This document shows positions 52,977 through 61,554 of a stretch of 64,000 nucleotides of DNA, piece by piece. Each line of letters starts with the position of its first letter. The first letter of the stretch is position 1. The notes under the pieces are model-generated. The model was not told the DNA's origin. It searched no databases and was given only the letters and a program-made list of their open reading frames with translations. The position numbers and the translations under genes were made by a program. This DNA comes from an uncultured Adlercreutzia sp. (GTDB lineage: Bacteria; Actinomycetota; Coriobacteriia; Coriobacteriales; Eggerthellaceae): positions 1 to 64,000 of the forward strand of contig NZ_CAUASN010000004.1 of the NCBI RefSeq assembly GCF_958431955.1, in the 5' to 3' direction.

Positions 52977-55970
52977 CTACAGCCACTCCTTCAGCGTCTT
53001 CACCAAAAGCTCGATCTCCATGGGCTTGGACATATGGGCGTTCATGCCCACCGCGCGGGCGTGGGCCACGTCGTCGGCGAAGGCGTCGGCGGTGAGGGCC
53101 ACCACCGGGATGGTGCCCAGATCGGGGCGCGGATCGATGGCCTCACCATCGGGGCCTTTCCCCTCGGCGGCCGCACGGATGGCGCTCGCGGCCTCATACC
53201 CGTTCATCACCGGCATCTGGATGTCCATGAACACGAGCTCATAGTGGCCCGGCTCCGCGTTCAGCAGCATGTCCACGGCCACGCGCCCGTTCTCGGCGTG
53301 GTCCACCTCAAGCCCGGTCATGCCCATGATGTCGAGCGCGATGGCCGCGGCGATGGAGTTGTCCTCGGTGAGCAGGATGCGGTGCCCGCTGAAGTCGCTC
53401 TGCTGGAGCACCTCGTACTCGCTGGCCGGCTCGGGCTCGTTGCTGGCGATGAGGCCCTTCATCACGTGCACGAGGCGGCTGCGGAACAGCGGCTTGGAGA
53501 TGAAGGCGTCCACGCCCACCGAGCGCGCCTCCTGCTCCACGGCCGTCCAGTCGTAGGCCGACAGGATGATGATGGGCATGTCGTCGGAGACGATCTCGCG
53601 AATCTCGCGGGCCGCCTCGATGCCGCTTTTGCCGGGCATCTTCCAATCGAGGATGATGGCCACGTAGCTGCGGCCGTTCTTCTCGGAGTCGCGCACGGCG
53701 GCCACGGCGTCGTCGCCCGACATCACGTAGTCGGGCTCCATGCCGATGGAGCGCAGCACCTCGCAGGCGCTCTCGCAGGCCTCCGGCTCGTCGTCGGCCA
53801 CCAGCACGTGCAGGCCCTCTAACGGCGTCAGGTCGTGCTCGTCGCCTTCGCGCAGCTTCATGTACACCGTCACCGTGAAGGTGGTGCCCTCGCCGAGCTT
53901 GCTCTTCACGTCGATGGTGCCGTTCATGAGGTTCACCACGCTGCGCACGATGGACATGCCGAGCCCGGTGCCCTCCACCTTGGTCACGCGGGAGTCGTTG
54001 GCGCGGGTGAACGGCTCGAACACCGTCTTCACGAAGTCCTCCGACATGCCGCAGCCGGTGTCGGAGAAGGTGAACTCGTAGCAGCCCGAGCCCTTCACGC
54101 GGCTCGGCAGCTCCTTGATGCGCAGGCTCACCGTGCCGCCCTCGGGCGTGAACTTCACCGAGTTGCCCATGATGTTCACGAACACCTGCTGCAGGCGCAT
54201 CGGGTCGCCCACCACGTGCTCGTGCTGAATGTCGGCGATCTCCACCTTCAGGTTCAGCTTCTTGTCGTTGATCTGGGGCGTCATGATGGAAAGGAGGCTC
54301 TCCACCGTCTCGGGCAGGTCGAAGTCCTCCTCCGACAGGCCCAAGTTCCCGCTCTCGATCTTCGCCATGTCGAGCACCTCGTTGATGAGGCCGAGCAGAT
54401 GCCGGCTCGAGGTGGTGATCTTCGTGAGGCAGTCCTTCACGCGCTCCGGGTCGTCCACGTACATGGAGGCGATGGCCGTCAGCCCCATGATGGAGTTCAT
54501 GGGCGTGCGGATGTCGTGGCTCATGGAGTTCAAGAAGTCGGTCTTGGCGCGGCTCGCCCGCTCGGCCTCGTTGAAGGCGTCCTGCAAGGCGTTGTGCTGG
54601 GCGATCTCGCGCTCCTTCACGTCGGTCACGTCCTGCACCGACAGAAGCACGCTCGTCACCACGCCGTTGGCGTCGCGCTGCAGCGGGATCATGGAGGCCT
54701 GGTTCCACTTCACCTCGTCGGTCTCCTGGTCGCGCAGGCGGTACTCCAGGTGCAGGTAGGGCACCTCGGGCGTCAGGTGCTCGCGGATGAACTTAGGCAT
54801 GAGCTCCGCCTTCATGCGCTCGCGCTCGTCGTCGTCGCAGAAGCGCGTCTCCCAGTAGTAGCGGAACATGTGGTACTCGCCGTTGCGGGGCAGATCGTCC
54901 TTGATGCCCTCGTCCTTCAGGTACTCGTAGGTGTTCTTCTCCAGATCGATCACGGCGAAGCGCTGGAAGAGCGCCAGCGACGAGTTCACGATGCTCGTCA
55001 CGTGCTCGCTCTCGCTGATGAGCTTCGAGCGCTGGCGCATGGTCTGCACGAGCAAGAAGCCCGCCACCAGGGCCAACGCGCCGCCCACGAGGCCCACCAG
55101 CACCAGGCCGGCCAGGCTGGCGCGCGCCTGCATGGCGTCGGTGATGGAGGCGGGGAAGGTGCGCATGATCATCCAGTCGTAGTTGGCCACCTGCATCACA
55201 TAGGCCGTGCCCGAACCAGAGTCGCCCCGGTAGGTGAAGGTGACCGAGGTGCCGTTGCGGAAGGCCTCTTCCAGCTCGGTGCGCGAGATGTTGCCCGAGC
55301 CCTCCTCTTCCAGGTACAGGTCGGCGGCGTTGCGCACGTTGCTGCTGTAGGTGGTGGAGGAATGGGCCACCACCGCGCCGTCGCGCTCGACGAGGTAGGT
55401 GTTGGTCTGCTCGTCGAAGATGTAGGTGCGCAAAAACTCCTCCATAGAGCCCTCGCGGTAGGCACCGGTGATGACGCCGACCACCTCGCCCTGGAAGTAC
55501 AGGGGGGTGTAGAAGATCACGGACAGATCGTCGTAGAACAGCGAGTGATCGGTGGCGCACACGCCCGACTCGCCCTCCATGCCGCGCAGGTAGTACTCGC
55601 GGTCGGCGGCGTCGTCTTCCTTCCCCGTGTTGTCGAAGGTGGTGCCGTCGGCCAGGGAGATGGTGGTGTAGTCGAACTTCGTGTAGTCGGCCAGCTGCTT
55701 GATGCTGTCGGCATCGATCTCGTCAACGCTCGCAAGGGTGCTCTCGTACATGGAGGCCAGCAGCTTCACCTCGGTCTGGGAGTCGGCCATCCACTCGCTG
55801 ATGCGGCGGGACGACTGCTCGGTGGAGCCTTGGAGGTACTTGGCGTTCTGCTCGGAGATACGCTCGTTGTTCATAGTGATGAACAGGAAGAACGCGATGA
55901 TCACCAAGGCCAGGGCGACCAGGGATATGAGAATGCGTCCGCGTCTCGTCTTGTTATCTGTTTCCATCAT
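52977..55970 (-). CDS. Hybrid sensor histidine kinase with two receiver domains
   Basis: A 997-residue membrane kinase. A transmembrane helix (residues 11-31), a double-CACHE-like extracellular domain (to about 285) and a second helix (about 290-315) precede a PAS-like region. Then come HisKA (SMSHDIRTPMNSIMG, His phosphorylation site), HATPase (DTGCGMS, GTGLGMSI), and two receiver domains (phospho-Asp in IILDWKMPGKSG and VFMDIQMPVMNG). The phosphate would pass to the separate HPt protein encoded upstream. Confidence 0.92.
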   Translation of the reverse strand: MMETDNKTRRGRILISLVALALVIIAFFLFITMNNERISEQNAKYLQGSTEQSSRRISEWMADSQTEVKLLASMYESTLASVDEIDADSIKQLADYTKFDYTTISLADGTTFDNTGKEDDAADREYYLRGMEGESGVCATDHSLFYDDLSVIFYTPLYFQGEVVGVITGAYREGSMEEFLRTYIFDEQTNTYLVERDGAVVAHSSTTYSSNVRNAADLYLEEEGSGNISRTELEEAFRNGTSVTFTYRGDSGSGTAYVMQVANYDWMIMRTFPASITDAMQARASLAGLVLVGLVGGALALVAGFLLVQTMRQRSKLISESEHVTSIVNSSLALFQRFAVIDLEKNTYEYLKDEGIKDDLPRNGEYHMFRYYWETRFCDDDERERMKAELMPKFIREHLTPEVPYLHLEYRLRDQETDEVKWNQASMIPLQRDANGVVTSVLLSVQDVTDVKEREIAQHNALQDAFNEAERASRAKTDFLNSMSHDIRTPMNSIMGLTAIASMYVDDPERVKDCLTKITTSSRHLLGLINEVLDMAKIESGNLGLSEEDFDLPETVESLLSIMTPQINDKKLNLKVEIADIQHEHVVGDPMRLQQVFVNIMGNSVKFTPEGGTVSLRIKELPSRVKGSGCYEFTFSDTGCGMSEDFVKTVFEPFTRANDSRVTKVEGTGLGMSIVRSVVNLMNGTIDVKSKLGEGTTFTVTVYMKLREGDEHDLTPLEGLHVLVADDEPEACESACEVLRSIGMEPDYVMSGDDAVAAVRDSEKNGRSYVAIILDWKMPGKSGIEAAREIREIVSDDMPIIILSAYDWTAVEQEARSVGVDAFISKPLFRSRLVHVMKGLIASNEPEPASEYEVLQQSDFSGHRILLTEDNSIAAAIALDIMGMTGLEVDHAENGRVAVDMLLNAEPGHYELVFMDIQMPVMNGYEAASAIRAAAEGKGPDGEAIDPRPDLGTIPVVALTADAFADDVAHARAVGMNAHMSKPMEIELLVKTLKEWL

Positions 55971-56074
55971 GCGTTCGTTCCTTTGTCGAAGTCATCGTGC
56001 GGCTTCAGGTCATCGGGTCGTCGGGCTCGGGCATCGCCGCGCGGGTGCGCCCGCCTGCCCGCCTCTCGCGTCGC

Positions 56075-56437
56075 CTAGATGATGGCGATGGAGTCGACCA
56101 CCAGGGTGTAGGCGTCGCGCACGGCGGGCAGAAGCTCGGGCACCGCCGCCAGGTTCGCCGGCGCGCCGGCATCGTCCAGGCGCAGGGCGTCGGACAGGGC
56201 GCAGGCGGCCTCGAACAGGGGGGTGAAACCCAAGTCGCGGCTCACGCCCTTCAGCGTGTGGGCGCCGCGGTAGGCCTCGGAGAAGTCGCCCGCCTCGAGG
56301 GCGGTCTCCAGCGTCTGCATGGAGGTGTCCTGCAAAAAGATCTTCGCGAACTTCTCGATGCGCTCATCGGTCATCAGGCGGCCGCGCACCGTTTCCAGGT
56401 CGCCCCCCATGGCGGCATAGGCAATTTCCAGTGACAT
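56075..56437 (-). CDS. HPt phosphotransfer protein
   Basis: A 120-residue four-helix HPt domain with the phosphorylated His in AHTLKGVSRDLGF (residue about 59). It starts at ATG 56437 behind AAGGAG and stands between the hybrid kinase and the HD-GYP/GGDEF protein, the two partners it could link. Confidence 0.88.
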   Translation of the reverse strand: MSLEIAYAAMGGDLETVRGRLMTDERIEKFAKIFLQDTSMQTLETALEAGDFSEAYRGAHTLKGVSRDLGFTPLFEAACALSDALRLDDAGAPANLAAVPELLPAVRDAYTLVVDSIAII

Positions 56438-56449
56438 AGTCTCGCTCCT

Positions 56450-58579
56450 TTATCGGTCGGCGGGGGCCTCGTCGTCCCCCTCTTCGTCGGCATCGATGCC
56501 CGAGAGGGCCGTGCAGGCATCCTCCGACAGCAAGCCGCGCTCCTCTTCGGTCAGATCGTCGTAGAACACATACCCGCTGCGGCCGCCGCGCTTCTTCTGG
56601 TACAGCGCCACGTCGGCCCGGCGGAACAGCTCGTCGTAGTCGCGCACGCCATCATCGGTGGTGGCCACGCCCATGGACACCGACAGCGGGAAGCCCTCGA
56701 ACTCGCCCTCGAGCGAGCCGTGGATGCGCTCGATGAGCGGGCGCGGGTCCACGGGGCATTCCATGCACACGAGGAACTCGTCACCGCCCACGCGGGCCAC
56801 CACGTCGTGGCCGCGCACGCTGTCCTGCAGGCGCCCGGCGAAGTGCTGGAGCACCTTGTCGCCGAACTGATGGCCCCAGGTGTCGTTGGCCTGCTTGAAG
56901 AAGTCCAGGTCGCACAGCAGAAGCACATGCTGGTCGGTATCGCGATCGCACTCATCGCCATCGCCCAGACGCTCGGTGATGACCTTGCGGGCGAACGCGC
57001 CGTTCACCACCTCGGTCAGCGGGTCGTGGTAGGCCTTGAACTGCAGGTCGCGCAGCTCGGCCTGGCGGTCGTCGATGTCGATGAACTTGCCGATGGAGCC
57101 CAGGTAGGCCGGCTCGGCGTCCTCCGACCACAGGGCGCGCACGAGCGCATGCAGCCAGCGGGTCTCGCCATCCACAGTCACTTCCATTTCCATATCGATG
57201 ACCGGATCCTCCGGCGTGGTGGCGCGCAGCAGGCGGTTGAGCTTCTCCAGGTTCTCGCGGCCGAACACGCTGCAGAACGCCTCGTCGTTGTACGGATCCA
57301 TGACGATCTCGGGCAGACCGAGCTTGCGGTCGCCCCAGTCGGACAGCACGATCATGGGCGGCTCTTCGGTGAACTCGAACTGCACCTCGTTGCTCATGGA
57401 GGCGAAGAAGTGGTACTTCATGCGCTCGTAGTCCAGAAGCTCCAGGGTGCGGCTGGAGGCGGTGGCCGAGCCCTCGTCCACGTCGGCCCCGAGCGGGCGC
57501 AGGACGTCGGCGGAAATCTCGCGGCCCGTCACCCCGCGGTTCAGGCGATTCTCCAAGTCGTCGGCCACGGCGGTGAGGCACTCCAAGATGAGCGGGTTGA
57601 AGGCGCCGCACTCCCCCTCGCGGATCATGCGCAGGGCCTCTTCGTGGCTGAAGGGCGGCTTGTACACGCGCGGGCTCGTGAGGGCGTCGTACACGTCGGC
57701 CAAAGCAACCACCTGGGCGGATATGGGAATCTCCTCGCCGACCAGGCCGTCGGGGTAGCCCCGCCCGTCCCAGCGCTCGTGGTGCCAGCGGCAGATGTCG
57801 CGGGCCACGCGCACGAGCTTCTCGTCCTTGTACAGCTCCAGATCGTCCAGCATGTCGCTGCCCACCGCCGAGTGGGTCTTCATGATAGCGAACTCTTCGT
57901 CGGTGAAGCGGCCCGGCTTGTTGAGGATCTCCTCAGGGATGGCGATCTTGCCGATGTCGTGCAGGCTTGAGGCCATGGTGATGAGCGAGATGTCCTCGGC
58001 CGTCAGCGGGTACTGGTCGGTCATGGACATAAGCTGGGTGAGGATCATCTCGGTCATGGCCTGCACGTTCAGCACGTGCATGCCGCTCTCGCCGTTGCGG
58101 AACTCCACGATGTGCGACAGGATGTACACCATGAGGTTGTTCGACTTCTCGCGCTCGTAGATCTGATCGGCCACCATGCCCATGAGCGTGCGCTGCTTCT
58201 GGTACAGCATGAGGGTGTTCACCACGCGGCGGCGCACGATGTTCACATCGTAGGGGCGATTGATGAAGTCGGTCACGCCCAGCTCGTAGGCGCGTTCCAC
58301 GTAGGCCGCGTCCGACTCGGCGGACACCATGATGACGGGGATGTCCTTGATCCAGCCGTTCTTGTTCATCACCTCGAGCACATCGAAGCCGTCCATCTGC
58401 GGCATGACGTAGTCGAGCAGCACGAGCGAGATGCCCGTGCCCTCCTTCTGCAGCGTCGCCACCGCCTGCTTGCCGTCCTCGGCCTCCAGAATGCGGTAGG
58501 CGTCGCCGATCATGTCGGCCAGAAGCGCCCGATTCAGCATCGAGTCATCGACGATGAGGATCGTCTGCTTCTCATTCAA
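56450..58579 (-). CDS. REC / HD-GYP / GGDEF response regulator
   Basis: A 709-residue cytoplasmic regulator. The receiver domain has phospho-Asp in LVLLDYVMPQMDG. An HD-GYP phosphodiesterase-type domain (residues about 150-330) has LHDIGKI and HHERWDGRGYPDG. A PAS-like region follows, then a GGDEF cyclase domain (ARVGGDEFLV, residues about 540-680). It combines potential c-di-GMP breakdown and synthesis in one phosphorylation-controlled protein. TTG 58579 is the listed start; the AAGGAG site is better spaced for an in-frame ATT (58588) or ATC (58591), so a rare start codon is possible. Confidence 0.88.
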   Translation of the reverse strand: MNEKQTILIVDDSMLNRALLADMIGDAYRILEAEDGKQAVATLQKEGTGISLVLLDYVMPQMDGFDVLEVMNKNGWIKDIPVIMVSAESDAAYVERAYELGVTDFINRPYDVNIVRRRVVNTLMLYQKQRTLMGMVADQIYEREKSNNLMVYILSHIVEFRNGESGMHVLNVQAMTEMILTQLMSMTDQYPLTAEDISLITMASSLHDIGKIAIPEEILNKPGRFTDEEFAIMKTHSAVGSDMLDDLELYKDEKLVRVARDICRWHHERWDGRGYPDGLVGEEIPISAQVVALADVYDALTSPRVYKPPFSHEEALRMIREGECGAFNPLILECLTAVADDLENRLNRGVTGREISADVLRPLGADVDEGSATASSRTLELLDYERMKYHFFASMSNEVQFEFTEEPPMIVLSDWGDRKLGLPEIVMDPYNDEAFCSVFGRENLEKLNRLLRATTPEDPVIDMEMEVTVDGETRWLHALVRALWSEDAEPAYLGSIGKFIDIDDRQAELRDLQFKAYHDPLTEVVNGAFARKVITERLGDGDECDRDTDQHVLLLCDLDFFKQANDTWGHQFGDKVLQHFAGRLQDSVRGHDVVARVGGDEFLVCMECPVDPRPLIERIHGSLEGEFEGFPLSVSMGVATTDDGVRDYDELFRRADVALYQKKRGGRSGYVFYDDLTEEERGLLSEDACTALSGIDADEEGDDEAPADR

Positions 58580-58639
58580 GCTCGTAATGATGGCTCTCTC
58601 CTTCCATCGCGGGCTTTCCCCTGGAACTCCCCCGTGTCG

Positions 58640-59875
58640 TTAGTAGCGGCTGTCGAAGATGCGCTTGGTCTTCTTCTCGGAACGCGGCAGTTCGCCGAGC
58701 GGCACGCCCTTGGCCTCGGGCGTGCAGCCGAGCTTCGCCTTGAAGATGAGCGCGAGCTCCTCCTCGCAGCGGGCAAGCGCCTCGCCCTCGAGCGGCGTCT
58801 CGAACAGCACGGTGAGCACGTCGTGGCCGTCCACCGCCTCGATCATCACCTGGTACTCGGAGCTGGTGCCGTCAGTGGCCTTGATGACCTCCTCCACCTG
58901 AGCGGGGAACATGTTGCAGCCCTTCACCTTGAACATGTCGTCGGTGCGGCCCGTCAGCGTGGCAATGCGCGGATGGCGGCAGCCGCACGAGCAGGTGCCC
59001 GGGATGATGCGGGTGAGGTCGTGGGTGCGGTAGCGGATGAGCGGGGCGCCCTGCTTGCGCAGCGTGGTGAGCACCAGCTCGCCCTCCTCGCCGTCGGGCA
59101 GCACCTCGCCGGTTTCCGGGTCCACGATCTCGATGTAGACGAAGTCGTCCCAGATGTGCATGCCGTCGTGCGCATCGCAGGAGATGCCGATGCCCGGGCC
59201 GTACACCTCGGTGAGGCCGTAGATGTCGTAGATCTCGATGCCCAGCTCGTCCTGGATGCGGTTGCGCATCTTCTCGCCCCAGCGCTCGGACCCGATAACG
59301 CCCTTCTTCAGGTGAATTGCATCGCGCAGGCCGCGCTTGGTGATTTCCTCGGCCAGCAGCAGCGCGTAGGAGCTGGTGGCGCAGATGACCGTGGACTTCA
59401 GATCCTGCATCATCTTCAGCTGCTTTTCCGTGTTGCCCGGCCCCATGGGAATGGCCATGGCGCCCAGGCGCTCGGCGCCCAGCTGGAAGCCGATGCCGGC
59501 CGTCCACAGGCCGTAGCCCGGGGTGATCTGGATGCGGTCGAGGGGCGTGATGCCCGCCATCTCGTAGCAGCGCGCGAACTGGGTGGCCCAGTCGATGACG
59601 TCCTGCTGGGTGTAGGGGATGATGACCGGCGTGCCCGTGGTGCCCGAGCTGGAATGGATGCGCACCACTTCCTCGTCGGGCACGGCCTGCAGCCCGAGCG
59701 GGTACACCGCGCGCAGGTCGTCCTTCTCGGAGAAGGGCAGACGCTCGAAGTCGGCCTGGGTGCGCACGTCGGCCACGTCGATGCCTTCGAACTTCTTCGC
59801 GTAGAACGGCGAGCGTTCCTTGATGGTGGCCAGCTCGTGGGTAATGAGCGCCAACTGCTCTTCGGTCATCTCCAT
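58640..59875 (-). CDS. Phenylacetate-CoA-ligase-family enzyme
   Basis: A 411-residue ANL-superfamily ligase of the PaaK type: IHSSSGTTGTPVIIPYT (P-loop), ICATSSYALLLAEE, YDIYGLTEVYGPGIG, LIRYRTHDLTRIIPGTCSCGC (Cys cluster typical of the family), LTGRTDDMFKVKG and the C-terminal KTKRIFDSRY with the catalytic Lys region. It activates an aryl acid with CoA; phenylacetate or an indole/aryl acetate is plausible. The start at ATG 59875 has an AAGGAGAG site. Confidence 0.88.
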   Translation of the reverse strand: MEMTEEQLALITHELATIKERSPFYAKKFEGIDVADVRTQADFERLPFSEKDDLRAVYPLGLQAVPDEEVVRIHSSSGTTGTPVIIPYTQQDVIDWATQFARCYEMAGITPLDRIQITPGYGLWTAGIGFQLGAERLGAMAIPMGPGNTEKQLKMMQDLKSTVICATSSYALLLAEEITKRGLRDAIHLKKGVIGSERWGEKMRNRIQDELGIEIYDIYGLTEVYGPGIGISCDAHDGMHIWDDFVYIEIVDPETGEVLPDGEEGELVLTTLRKQGAPLIRYRTHDLTRIIPGTCSCGCRHPRIATLTGRTDDMFKVKGCNMFPAQVEEVIKATDGTSSEYQVMIEAVDGHDVLTVLFETPLEGEALARCEEELALIFKAKLGCTPEAKGVPLGELPRSEKKTKRIFDSRY

Positions 59876-60015
59876 GGGTGCGCGTCTCTCCTTAGGGCAC
59901 AGTTTTTCGAGTGTGCTCCATTCTAACAAATTCGTAACAAGTCGCGCGCGTGATTCGCAACATTCCCGCAAGGGAAAAACGCAAGGTCGCAAGCGGAAAG
60001 CTGACCTTGACGGTT

Positions 60016-60055
60016 GGGGTTAAAGCAAAGCGACCCTCCCTGCCGGAAGGGTCGC
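60016..60055 (-). terminator. Terminator after the second Dabb-like gene
   Basis: GCGACCCT (60030-60037) pairs with AGGGTCGC (60048-60055) around a 10-base loop; on the minus strand TTTGCTTT follows. Confidence 0.65.
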
Positions 60056-60123
60056 CGGAAAAGGAGCCTGTGCGCGCCGACGGGGAGGGGACGTCGGCAC
60101 GGCAGGCTTTCCGCAAAAACGCC

Positions 60124-60789
60124 TTAGGCGAAGTTCGCGAGGAACGGGGTCTCCTGGGCCAGGTAGGGTGTGCACAGGTTGGTGTTCACCACCCACTCGC
60201 CGCAGGCCGGCTCGAAGAACTTGTCGATGTAGAGGAAGTGGAACGGCGTGGACATGTACTTGCCGAGGAAGGTCATGGGATCGTCGAAGTCGCACTCGTA
60301 GGCGTAGGCCCACTCGTCGGTACCGGAGCTTTCCACCACGGGAGCGAACTTGCAGTTGCGCAGGCCGGGCACATGGGCAGTCATGTCGTTCATAACCGAT
60401 TCCATCTTCTCCACCATGGCCGGGTCGGCCCCGTCGCGCAGGCTGAAGAACAGCACGCGGTGGCAGGCGGACTCCTCCGTCTCCTGCAGGGTGAGCGTGC
60501 CCTCGCCGTAGGCGATGAACTCGCAGTTGGCGACCTTCCCGCCATCGTGCATGAGAGCGTCGAGCGCCTCCCAGGAGGCCTGCCCCTTCGCCTGCTCGTA
60601 GGCGGCCTGGTCGGCGAAGCCCACCTCGCAGACGAAGTCGCCGCCGGGCATCGGCGGTTCGAGCACCTTGTCGGCCAGGTAGACCGAGCTCACAGCCTCG
60701 GCGGCTTGGCGGGCTTCGGCGACGAACTGGTCCTTCGCGGCATCATCGACGCCCTCGGCGAAGGTGACGGCAAATAGCGCGCTAAACAT
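60124..60789 (-). CDS. Two-repeat Dabb-like protein, copy 2
   Basis: A 221-residue paralogue of the protein at 20096, with the same two-halves layout (MFSALFAVTFAEGVDDAAK; SACHRVLFFSLRDGADPAM; VPGLRNCKF). SACHRV, FLGKYMSTPFH and the GEGTLTLQETEESACH region are shared. It has no signal sequence. Its ATG overlaps the end of the Tat lipoprotein gene by eight bases. Biochemical role unknown. Confidence 0.65.
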   Translation of the reverse strand: MFSALFAVTFAEGVDDAAKDQFVAEARQAAEAVSSVYLADKVLEPPMPGGDFVCEVGFADQAAYEQAKGQASWEALDALMHDGGKVANCEFIAYGEGTLTLQETEESACHRVLFFSLRDGADPAMVEKMESVMNDMTAHVPGLRNCKFAPVVESSGTDEWAYAYECDFDDPMTFLGKYMSTPFHFLYIDKFFEPACGEWVVNTNLCTPYLAQETPFLANFA

Positions 60790-61330
60790 TGTTGAGCACC
60801 TCCATGTAGCTCTCGGGCGCCGAGTAGACGCGGTCGTTGGACACCAGGCGGTCGCGGATGTCGGTCCACCACTGCACGTAGTCGGGGTTGTAACGCGTAC
60901 CCGACGAGTAGGCCCATGCCTCCTGCACGATGTCGGCCATGGTCCACTCGATCTCGATGACGTTGGAATCGGTGTCGAGCCACATCGCCGGCGCCACGGT
61001 GGCGCGCTTGAACTTCCAGCCAGCGCCCTCGATGAGGGGCTTCATAGTGGCCATAAAGTCGTCGTAGACGGCCTTCCCCTCGCCGGGCTTGGTCACCAGC
61101 CGGTCGACGATGTAGATGACGTTCTCGTCCCCCGTCTCGGCCAGGTCGGCCGTCGGCGCGGGCTCGGGGTCGGCCGCCGGCTCCTCGGCGGGTTCCTCCG
61201 GCCCCTCTTGGGCGGCAGGCACATCGGCGGTCGCCGCGCAGCCGGCCAGCAGCCCCAGCGACGCAATGCCCGCGCAGGCCCCGGCCGCCATGAACGACCG
61301 GCGCGAGAGCGTGAGCTCACTTTGTCTCAT
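60782..61330 (-). CDS. Tat lipoprotein of the Dabb module, copy 2
   Basis: A 182-residue protein. The Tat signal TLSRRSFMAAG and lipobox LAGC (near residue 31) are followed by a Glu/Pro/Ala-rich linker and the domain YIVDRLVTKPGEGKAVYDDF, TVAPAMWLDTDSN, EIEWTM. ATG 61330 has an AAGGGGAAAG site. Paralogue of the protein at 20749; the conserved DRLV-KPG-G and AP-WL elements show they belong to one family. Confidence 0.65.
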   Translation of the reverse strand: MRQSELTLSRRSFMAAGACAGIASLGLLAGCAATADVPAAQEGPEEPAEEPAADPEPAPTADLAETGDENVIYIVDRLVTKPGEGKAVYDDFMATMKPLIEGAGWKFKRATVAPAMWLDTDSNVIEIEWTMADIVQEAWAYSSGTRYNPDYVQWWTDIRDRLVSNDRVYSAPESYMEVLNNV

Positions 61331-61472
61331 GTCTTTCCCCTTTCTTGACAAAGAAACCTCCAACGGATAGGCTCGGCCTTGAGCATCTCCTCACGCAAAA
61401 CCTTCTTCCACGAACATTTTGCCGAGACCCAAAGCCGAGCCCGCTGTCATCGTATCCAGCGGGGCGGGAGAT

Positions 61473-61487
61473 GTCTGTCTCACGAAA
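61473..61487. promoter_or_regulatory. 15-bp motif shared with the first module
   Basis: GTCTGTCTCACGAAA, 67 bases before the LuxR start and 13 of 15 identical to 21462-21476. TATGAT (61523-61528), preceded by AAGG, is a likely -10 box of the LuxR gene. Confidence 0.5.
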
Positions 61488-61554
61488 GAGGGCAATTAGA
61501 CTGTTTTCCCTCGCCCAAAAGGTATGATTTGCCGATTCCAAGGGAGGGGAAGCC

